A stretch of DNA of 7,964 nt from JBJXFY01 sp046155815 (GTDB lineage Bacteria > Verrucomicrobiota > Verrucomicrobiia > Limisphaerales > CAIMTB01): the NCBI GenBank assembly GCA_046155815.1, contig JBJXFY010000060.1, forward strand, positions 1-7,964. Direction: 5' to 3'. Positions 1 through 4,776 of this stretch are shown here, piece by piece. Below the pieces are notes generated by a model. The model ran no database searches. It was not told the origin of the DNA and saw only the letters and a list, made by a program, of their open reading frames with translations. Position 1 is the first letter of the stretch. The number at the start of each line of letters is the position of its first letter. The position numbers and the translations under genes are program-made.

Positions 1-1
1 G

Positions 2-1315
2 TACGCCAGCACGAACTTCGGCCGGCTGCCGCTGGCCCGCCTGCTCGAATCCGCCGCCCGCGTCGCCGAGGAAGGCTTTCCCCTCACGCGCACCTACGCG
101 GGCCGGCTCAAGTCCGCCGCCGACGAAGTGGCCGCGTTGAAAGGCGAACCGCCCGCGGCGCAGTTCGTCGCGTTCCGCGCGATCTTCCTGCCCGAAGGCC
201 GGCCGGTGCTGCGCGCCGGCGACACGCTGCGCCAGCCCGAACTGGCGGCGTCCTATCGCGCGATGGCGCGCGACGGCGTGGACTGGTTTTTCCGCGGCCC
301 CTTCGCGGCGCGGACGGCCGCGTGGATGCGCCAGCACGGCGGGTTGATAACCGAGGCCGACTTCGCTGCGTACGAGCCGAAGCGCCGCGAGCCGGTGCGC
401 GGCACGTACCGCGGCTTCGAGATCGTCAGCTTTCCGCCGCCCAGTTCCGGCGGCGTGCATGTGATCGAGATTCTCAACCTGCTCGAAGGCTTCGACCTGA
501 AGGCCATGGGCCGCGGCTCCGCGGATTTCGCCCACGTCGCGGCCGAGGCGATGAAGCTCGCCTTCGCCGACCGCGCGCACTGGCTTGGCGACCCGGACTT
601 CGCGCCCGTGCCGCGCGGACTGGTCGCGAAGGACTACGCGCGTGCGCAGGCCCGCACGATCAGCCTCGACCGCGCCACGCCCGTCGCCGGGCACGGCACG
701 CCGGCCGCGGCGGACACGGACGTTTTCAGCCGCGAGGCCACGCGACACACCACGCATTTCTCGACGGCCGACGGCGCGGGCAACTGGGTCGCGGGCACCG
801 CCACGGTGAACACGACCTTCGGCGCGAAGGTGGTCGTGCCCGGCACCGGTATCGTCCTGAACAACCAGATGGACGACTTCGCCGCGCAACCGGGCGTGCC
901 GAACTTCTTCGGCCTGCTGGGCGCGGAGGCCAACGCCGTGCAGTCCCGCAAGCGCCCGCTCTCCAGCATGTCGCCGACGATCGTCCTGAAGGACGGCCGC
1001 CCCGTGCTGGCCGTGGGCGCGGCCGGCGGGCCGACGATCATTTCGCAGACCGTGCTGGCGATCCTCGGCGTGGTGGACTTCGGCCTTGATCCGCTGGCCG
1101 CGCTGGCCGCGCCGCGCCTGCATCACCAGTGGCGGCCCGATGAACTGGTGCTGGAACGCGCCTTCGGCGACGCCGTCGCCGCGGAACTGCGCCGCCGCGG
1201 GCACGCGGTAGAAGTCACCGGCGAACTCGGCTCGACGCAGGCCGTCGGCCTCGGGCCGGGTGGTTTCGTGGCCGCCCCCGACCCGCGCGGGGAAGGCGCG
1301 GGCGAGGCGTGGTGA
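2..1315 (+). CDS. ggt: Gamma-glutamyltransferase (glutathione hydrolase), N-terminus cut by window edge
   Basis: This N-terminal nucleophile hydrolase cleaves the gamma-glutamyl bond of glutathione and related compounds, normally in the periplasm or outside the cell. The frame is open from base 2; the GTG at 128 is internal, because family-like sequence (FGRLPLARLLESAARVAEEG) precedes it. The signal peptide and the first part of the large subunit lie outside the window. The motif PPPSSGG sits in the large subunit. Autoprocessing and catalysis depend on the first Thr of TTHFS (codon 749-751), the predicted start of the small subunit. The substrate-pocket signatures NTTFG, LNNQMDDF, PLSSMSPT and AAGGPTI are all present, as is the lid loop seen in E. 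coli Ggt. The lid residue equivalent to E. coli Tyr444 is Phe (codon 908-910). The C-terminus (LGSTQAVGLGPGG, then DPRGEG) is complete. The gene is convergent with the PEP-CTERM gene, with only 20 bp between the stops. The family call is firm; the choice between hydrolase and transpeptidase activity is not shown. Confidence 0.96.
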   Translation, partial: YASTNFGRLPLARLLESAARVAEEGFPLTRTYAGRLKSAADEVAALKGEPPAAQFVAFRAIFLPEGRPVLRAGDTLRQPELAASYRAMARDGVDWFFRGPFAARTAAWMRQHGGLITEADFAAYEPKRREPVRGTYRGFEIVSFPPPSSGGVHVIEILNLLEGFDLKAMGRGSADFAHVAAEAMKLAFADRAHWLGDPDFAPVPRGLVAKDYARAQARTISLDRATPVAGHGTPAAADTDVFSREATRHTTHFSTADGAGNWVAGTATVNTTFGAKVVVPGTGIVLNNQMDDFAAQPGVPNFFGLLGAEANAVQSRKRPLSSMSPTIVLKDGRPVLAVGAAGGPTIISQTVLAILGVVDFGLDPLAALAAPRLHHQWRPDELVLERAFGDAVAAELRRRGHAVEVTGELGSTQAVGLGPGGFVAAPDPRGEGAGEAW

Positions 1316-1335
1316 GGCAGGCAGCGCGGTCTTGC

Positions 1336-2130
1336 TCAGCCCCGTGCGTTCTTCTGCCGTCGCCAGCCGGCGAACCCAGCCAGCATCGCCGCTGCCGCGA
1401 CTCCGGCCGCCGGCTCGGGCACGGGCGTGACCTCGAAGTTGAAGTTCCACGATGCGGTGCCTTCGCCGGTCAGCAGGTCAACAGGGTCGTTTCTCAGTGT
1501 GATGGCGCTTAGCCCCACCACGTCATAGGTGAACCCCGGCAGCAGCGTACCCGTCACGTCGAAGACGTTGCTCGCGTCGTTCACCGACTTTTCAACCAGC
1601 GTCTCCTGAACCACCGTGCTGCCGTCCCCGGGCAGGGTGATCCGCCGCAACGTCACGAGGCTCCAGGCGTCCGTGTGGAGGCGCCCGTCGTCCTGCTCCG
1701 AGCTGACCGTGCCCGTCAGCCGGTAATGCACCGGCTCGTCCACCTGGAACGCCAGCACGAAGCTGGAAAGCGTGCTGACGTCGGCAGACGCATCGGCCGT
1801 GGTCGCGGTGTAGCGGCCGTCCGCGAAGCCGCTGGCGGCCACGCTGGTCAGGCCCGATCCCACGGCGGGGCTGTTGATCCCCATCCTCCCGCTCCCCACG
1901 GTCGTGGAGGAGGTCGAGGCGATGAGATCCTGTTGGTCGCCCCAGGCCGCCTCGTCGGTGCGGGTCTCCCTGTGATCGTCGGAGTTCCAGCCGCCGCCCG
2001 GAACGCTCGGATCGCCGGCCCGGATGTGGCCTTCCAGCCAGCGCAACTGGGCTTGGGGAACCAGCACGGCAGCCCCGGCCGGGAGCAGTGAAATCGCAAG
2101 CAGGGCGTTGATGGAGAGGAAGTTGTTCAT
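1336..2130 (-). CDS. PEP-CTERM sorting domain protein, secreted, function unknown
   Basis: A 264-residue exported protein. Residues 1-21 (MNNFLSINALLAISLLPAGAA) are a signal peptide. The C-terminus is a PEP-CTERM tripartite signal: VPEP at about residues 237-240, a hydrophobic Ala-rich segment at about 241-255, then a basic tail beginning with RR at 257-258. By family knowledge, an exosortase recognises and cleaves this signal and places the protein at the cell surface or in extracellular matrix. The body between is rich in Ser, Thr, Gly, Asp and Val with alternating hydrophobic residues, suggesting a beta-sandwich; I recognise no catalytic motif. I chose the ATG at 2130 because it puts the signal peptide right at the N-terminus. 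An in-frame TTG at 2151 would add seven residues and has GGGAGG almost touching it. No ideal Shine-Dalgarno precedes the ATG. The MITE-like element ends 53 bp upstream. No exosortase gene lies in the window. Confidence 0.88.
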   Translation of the reverse strand: MNNFLSINALLAISLLPAGAAVLVPQAQLRWLEGHIRAGDPSVPGGGWNSDDHRETRTDEAAWGDQQDLIASTSSTTVGSGRMGINSPAVGSGLTSVAASGFADGRYTATTADASADVSTLSSFVLAFQVDEPVHYRLTGTVSSEQDDGRLHTDAWSLVTLRRITLPGDGSTVVQETLVEKSVNDASNVFDVTGTLLPGFTYDVVGLSAITLRNDPVDLLTGEGTASWNFNFEVTPVPEPAAGVAAAAMLAGFAGWRRQKNARG

Positions 2131-2152
2131 GGCTTGGCGCGTGGAAGGCAAG

Positions 2153-2164
2153 CCTCCCGGGAGG
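2153..2164. promoter_or_regulatory. Perfect 12-nt palindrome upstream of the PEP-CTERM gene
   Basis: CCTCCCGGGAGG is a perfect palindrome ending 22 nt before the ATG of the PEP-CTERM gene, between that start and the MITE-like element. It could be an operator, or it could tie up a purine-rich stretch (GGGAGG) in the leader. No -10/-35 pair is convincing here. The palindrome is seen directly; any function is inference, and GC-rich DNA produces such sites by chance. Confidence 0.3.
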
Positions 2165-2174
2165 ATCAGGGCAA

Positions 2175-2183
2175 CTCAAAAAG
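2175..2183. repeat. Left copy of 9-bp direct repeat (putative target duplication)
   Basis: CTCAAAAAG abuts the left terminal inverted repeat of the element at 2184-2292. It is one of the few A-rich runs in this GC-rich region. Its last two bases (AG) mirror the first two bases (CT) of the right copy, which makes the inverted repeats look 11 bp long rather than 9; the exact boundary is therefore ambiguous by up to 2 bp. Confidence 0.7.
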
Positions 2184-2292
2184 GTAGTGGCTCAGTTTGC
2201 CGCGGGTGGAGCGCTGTACTCCGCACCGGCGCGGGGTTTTCCGTGCGGCGACTCGCCGGGCCCGAGGCCGACGCTCCAAACCAAGCCACTAC
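2184..2292. mobile_element. MITE-like palindromic insertion, 109 bp, with 9-bp target duplication
   Basis: The element begins GTAGTGGCT (2184-2192) and ends with its exact reverse complement AGCCACTAC (2284-2292). After two mismatches the inverted match resumes (GTTTG at 2195-2199, CAAAC at 2277-2281). A further inner pair is TGGAGCG at 2207-2213 with CGCTCCA at 2272-2278. A central stem pairs CCGCAC (2221-2226) with GTGCGG (2243-2248). The element is flanked by a perfect direct repeat, CTCAAAAAG, at 2175-2183 and 2293-2301, as expected of a 9-bp target-site duplication. It contains no transposase or plausible ORF, so it would be non-autonomous, moved in trans. It lies between two co-oriented genes, just 17 bp after the stop of the propeller gene and 53 bp before the start of the PEP-CTERM gene. 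It could therefore act as a terminator for one and alter expression of the other. The structure is direct observation; mobility is inference. Confidence 0.72.
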
Positions 2293-2301
2293 CTCAAAAA
2301 G
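2293..2301. repeat. Right copy of 9-bp direct repeat (putative target duplication)
   Basis: CTCAAAAAG is identical to the copy at 2175-2183 and abuts the right terminal inverted repeat. It ends 8 bp from the stop codon of the propeller gene. Confidence 0.7.
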
Positions 2302-2309
2302 TGGAGCCG

Positions 2310-3902
2310 TCACGGCGCGGCCACCACGCGCGCGCGGTAGAAGCGGCGGAGGAGGTTGGTCGCCTCCGCGTCGGTGAGCGGCAGCGGCCCGGCGGCGCCC
2401 AGGTAGGTGGCCAGCGTGCCCCAGCGCACGAGGTCCGGTGAGCGTTCGACGCGGTACCAAAGATTTGAAACGCCGGTCAGCGTCAGGCGGAAGCCCTGCC
2501 CGGCGATCTCCTCCACCGTCTGTGGCGGTGCGGCGAGGCGGCCCTCGTCGTCCGCGAGCCGCGCGGCGTAGCCGTCCGCGCCGCCGAAGCCGGGCTGCGT
2601 GCGGGTGCCGTTCGTGCCGCCGAGGCCCCGGCCGGCCGCAAACCAGCTCCCGTCCGGGAGCCGCGCGAGCGCCGCGGCGTCATGCGTGAGGGACGCCCCA
2701 TAGGATTGGTCCCAGACGGGCCGGCCTTCGAGGTCCACCCGCGCCAGCCAGCCGTCGGAGCCGAACGGCTCGGTGACGTGTTTCGGACTCGTTTTCGTGC
2801 CGCCCGGTGGCGACGAGGAGAAACCCGCCAGCACATATCCGCCCACCACCGCCATGCCGCGCTGAAAACCGTCCGCCAGCTCGCCGCCGTAGCTCCGGTC
2901 CCAGAGCAGCGTGCCGGAGGGATCGAGCCGGTTCAGCCAGCCGTCCGAGGCGAGCCCGACGCCGCCTTCGGGGGACCAGTTGGGGCTGGTCTTGGTGCCG
3001 CCTTCGCGCGAGAGCGAGTTGCCCGTCACCAACAGGCCGCCGTCCGGTGCGAACACCACGTCCGTCGCCCAGTCCTCGTTCCGGCCGCCGAGGCTGCGGT
3101 CCCAGACGATTTGCCCGTCGGCCGCCAGTCGCAGCATCCAGGCATCGCGCTGCCCGTGTGCCGGGCTGGTCTTGTTGCCCGTGCCCGGCCGCGAATCCGA
3201 CCAGCCGGCCGCCACGAAGCCGCCGCCGCGGTCGGCTATCACCGCATGAAACTCCTCGGAGAAGGCGCCGCCGTAGCTGCGATCCCAGAGGCGGTGGCCC
3301 TGGGCGTCCACGCGCACCACCCAGGCGTCGCTCTCCCCGTAAAGCGGGGCCTCCTTGGCCGGCCCCGGCTCCGACGACGACGTGCCCACGAGCAGGAAGC
3401 CGCCGTCCGGCAGCTCGACGCCATGATCAAGCCGGTCCACGCCCAGTCCGCCGTAGGCGCGGTCCCACAGCGGCGTCCCGTCCGCGGCGACGCGGGCGAC
3501 CCAGGCGTCGAAGCCGCCTTGCCGGCCCGCCGTCTTCGTGCCGCCCGGCTCGGACGCGGAACCGCCGATCAGCAGGAAGCCGCCGTCCTGAAGCGCCACC
3601 ACGCGCCGCAGCTCGTCCACGCCGGCCCCGCCGTACGCGCGGTCCCAGAGCGGCTGGAGCGCGGCGTCGAGGCGCACGAGCCAGAAGTCCGTGTCGCCGT
3701 AACCGGCGGCGGTGCGGTTGCCGTTGGTGCCGGCGCCGGAGAGCGTACCGCCCAGCAGCAGCCCGCTGTCGGGCAGCGGCGCCACGTCGCGGATTCCTTC
3801 CTCGCCCGAGCTGCCGAAGACATGGTCGGTGACGGGCGGCGGCGCGGCCAACAGGCCCAGGCAGGCCGATGTCGTCGCGAGCAGAAAACAGCCGATTTTC
3901 AT
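2310..3902 (-). CDS. Exported seven-repeat protein, probable beta-propeller, Verrucomicrobiota-type C-terminal module
   Basis: A 530-residue exported protein of unknown function. It starts at the ATG at 3902, where MKIGCFLLATTSACLGLLAA forms a signal peptide. The frame is open further upstream (to 4073), but that extension has no signal-like or family-like sequence. Residues ~29-455 hold seven tandem repeats of about 60-67 residues. Each runs roughly 'DGGFLLxGxSxSxPGGTKTSP ... DAWLxRLDxxGxxLWDRSYGG'. The WDR(A/S)YGG-type motif recurs six times, near residues 84, 144, 204, 265, 332 and 395. Similar repeats occur in Bacteroidota surface proteins; seven copies suggest a seven-bladed propeller (inference). 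Residues ~456-530 form a separate module (NLWYRVERSPDLVRWGTLAT ... LLRRFYRARVV) of a type I associate with Verrucomicrobiota exported proteins. There is no PEP-CTERM signal. The gene is divergent from the lipoprotein gene. A -10-like TAACAT lies 8 nt before the ATG with no Shine-Dalgarno, so the leader may be very short. Confidence 0.85.
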   Translation of the reverse strand: MKIGCFLLATTSACLGLLAAPPPVTDHVFGSSGEEGIRDVAPLPDSGLLLGGTLSGAGTNGNRTAAGYGDTDFWLVRLDAALQPLWDRAYGGAGVDELRRVVALQDGGFLLIGGSASEPGGTKTAGRQGGFDAWVARVAADGTPLWDRAYGGLGVDRLDHGVELPDGGFLLVGTSSSEPGPAKEAPLYGESDAWVVRVDAQGHRLWDRSYGGAFSEEFHAVIADRGGGFVAAGWSDSRPGTGNKTSPAHGQRDAWMLRLAADGQIVWDRSLGGRNEDWATDVVFAPDGGLLVTGNSLSREGGTKTSPNWSPEGGVGLASDGWLNRLDPSGTLLWDRSYGGELADGFQRGMAVVGGYVLAGFSSSPPGGTKTSPKHVTEPFGSDGWLARVDLEGRPVWDQSYGASLTHDAAALARLPDGSWFAAGRGLGGTNGTRTQPGFGGADGYAARLADDEGRLAAPPQTVEEIAGQGFRLTLTGVSNLWYRVERSPDLVRWGTLATYLGAAGPLPLTDAEATNLLRRFYRARVVAAP

Positions 3903-4033
3903 CGGCCGGGATGTTAGCCACGGTCCCTCCAGCCGCAATACGGGCCGGCGCGGGCCTCCGCTCACGAAACTGGCCCGCGGTGGCGAGTCCTGGCGGCCTT
4001 GCTTGACCGGAGTGATTCGGAGGAAACACGGGG
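3903..4033. promoter_or_regulatory. Divergent intergenic promoter region
   Basis: These 131 bp separate the starts of the propeller gene (- strand) and the lipoprotein gene (+ strand), so promoters for both should lie here. On the - strand, TTGCGG (3938-3933) and TAACAT (3916-3911), 16 nt apart, make a plausible sigma-70-like pair ending 8 nt before the ATG. An 8-bp inverted repeat, CGCGGGCC (3949-3956) with GGCCCGCG (3972-3979), sits in the middle and could be a shared operator. For the + strand, TTGACC near 4003 is -35-like but has no good -10 partner. All promoter calls here are weak pattern matches. Confidence 0.4.
4019..4026 (+). promoter_or_regulatory. Ribosome binding site of the lipoprotein gene
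   Basis: GGAGGAAA lies 7 nt before the ATG at 4034 when measured from its last base; the GGAGG core ends 10 nt before it. It is the only strong Shine-Dalgarno in the window and fixes the start of the lipoprotein gene. The propeller gene, the PEP-CTERM gene and nadE have nothing comparable at their chosen starts. Confidence 0.7.
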
Positions 4034-4576
4034 ATGCCGTACGACAGCTCAAGTCCGAAGGGCGGGACGTCACCCCGCAGCTTCGCCGTGATTCCGGCCC
4101 TCATGCTGGCGGCCACGTTCCTCCTCGCCGCCTGCCGGACGGCGGACGGTTGGCCGGATGATCCGCCGCTCGAGGCCGCGCGCTTCGAGGGATTCTCCGT
4201 CGCCACCGTGGCCGAGGCGGTGTCCCGCCAGTTCACGGCCCAAGGCTTCACCGCGAAGCCGCAGGCCGGTGAGGAGGAGGAACTCGTCTTCGACCGGCCG
4301 TGGTCGCGCGGCGACATGTTCCGCCACGGCGAGCTGACCGCGGACGACGGCGCGCTGGGCGGGCCGATGTGGCTCCGGCTGCGTATCCAGTTCCGTGAGG
4401 CTGGTGCCGGTGTCGTCGAGGCGCGGAGCGATTCCTTCAACCTCGCGGACCACGGCGCGGTGCTGCGGGAGGAACAGCCCCTGGCCCATCATCGCGCGAA
4501 GGAGTACGCCGACCTGCTGGCCGGGGCGAAGCGCGCGCTCGAAGCAGGCGTGGCGGAGCCGCGCGCCCCGCGGTAG
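4034..4576 (+). CDS. Small lipoprotein, function unknown
   Basis: A 180-residue protein with a lipoprotein signal: a slightly basic N-region (K9, R15), a hydrophobic stretch at about 17-33, and the lipobox LLAAC with the lipidated Cys at residue 34. It should therefore be anchored in a membrane facing the periplasm. The mature part has a predicted helix (about residues 54-72, FSVATVAEAVSRQFTAQGF), a central stretch of alternating polar and hydrophobic residues (LVFDRP, MWLRLRIQFREAG, VVEARSDSF) that looks like beta strands, and a basic C-terminal helix (HHRAKEYADLLAGAKRALEA). I recognise no catalytic motif and no named family. The start is supported by GGAGGAAA upstream. The gene is divergent from the propeller gene and is followed by 200 bp of palindrome-rich DNA before nadE, so it is probably monocistronic. 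Confidence 0.8.
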   Translation: MPYDSSSPKGGTSPRSFAVIPALMLAATFLLAACRTADGWPDDPPLEAARFEGFSVATVAEAVSRQFTAQGFTAKPQAGEEEELVFDRPWSRGDMFRHGELTADDGALGGPMWLRLRIQFREAGAGVVEARSDSFNLADHGAVLREEQPLAHHRAKEYADLLAGAKRALEAGVAEPRAPR

Positions 4577-4600
4577 CGCCCGTGTCCCGCGGGCTGCCAC

Positions 4601-4688
4601 CGGCGTCGCGCCGTCGGCCTCGTCCCTCCATCTGATTCTCCGCCGTGGTGCGGGAAGGTGACGGGACGAGGTTCGCGGCGCGACGCCG
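4601..4688. repeat. Large imperfect inverted repeat, REP-like, upstream of nadE
   Basis: Two 26-nt arms (4601-4626 and 4663-4688) are inverted copies of each other with 22 of 26 positions matching: a 13-nt block (CGGCGTCGCGCCG / CGGCGCGACGCCG), four mismatches, then a 9-nt block (CCTCGTCCC / GGGACGAGG). They enclose a 36-nt loop. The right arm also takes part in an alternative local hairpin, GTTCGCGGCG (4671-4680) with CGCCGCGAAC (4684-4693) around a 3-nt loop. Two mutually exclusive folds are thus possible. The element fills the gap between the lipoprotein gene and nadE and has no T-run, so it is not a classical intrinsic terminator. It resembles repetitive extragenic palindromes, but whether it recurs in the genome cannot be seen here. 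Confidence 0.6.
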
Positions 4689-4694
4689 CGAACG

Positions 4695-4711
4695 ACACGC
4701 CGGAGGCGTGT
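4695..4711. repeat. Short perfect hairpin next to the REP-like element
   Basis: ACACGCC (4695-4701) pairs exactly with GGCGTGT (4705-4711) around the loop GGA. It follows the 10-bp hairpin at 4671-4693 by one base, giving two consecutive stem-loops with 3-nt loops, an arrangement typical of REP or BIME elements. It is probably part of the same extragenic unit. Confidence 0.5.
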
Positions 4712-4735
4712 GCTCCCCGGCGCTCTGCACCCCGC

Positions 4736-4764
4736 TTTTCGCCCGCCCGCTTTGCCGCTAGCCT
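4736..4764 (+). promoter_or_regulatory. Weak candidate promoter of nadE
   Basis: TTTTCG (4736-4741) and TAGCCT (4759-4764) are 17 nt apart, and the -10-like hexamer ends 12 nt before the nadE ATG. The surrounding GCTAGCCT resembles GCTAACAT in front of the propeller gene. The -35 match is poor. The position implies a leader of only a few bases, which fits the absence of a Shine-Dalgarno. Confidence 0.35.
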
Positions 4765-4776
4765 CGGGGCCGGGCC

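Noticed and set aside
128..130. GTG as the start of the gamma-glutamyltransferase
   Set aside because: Family-like sequence is in frame upstream to base 2, and the protein would lack much of the large subunit. The gene is cut by the window edge.
1316..1335. Terminator between the convergent gamma-glutamyltransferase and PEP-CTERM genes
   Set aside because: The 20-bp gap contains no stem-loop and no T-run.
2682..3917. Long + strand open frame (about 411 codons) opposite the propeller gene
   Set aside because: It is antisense to a gene with a signal peptide and seven conserved repeats. Its product is Ala/Arg/Pro-rich without domains; such frames come from GC-rich third positions.
3903..4073. 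Extended N-terminus of the propeller protein (start at 4073)
   Set aside because: The extra 57 residues are Pro/Ser/Arg-rich, overlap the divergent lipoprotein gene, and would bury the signal peptide.
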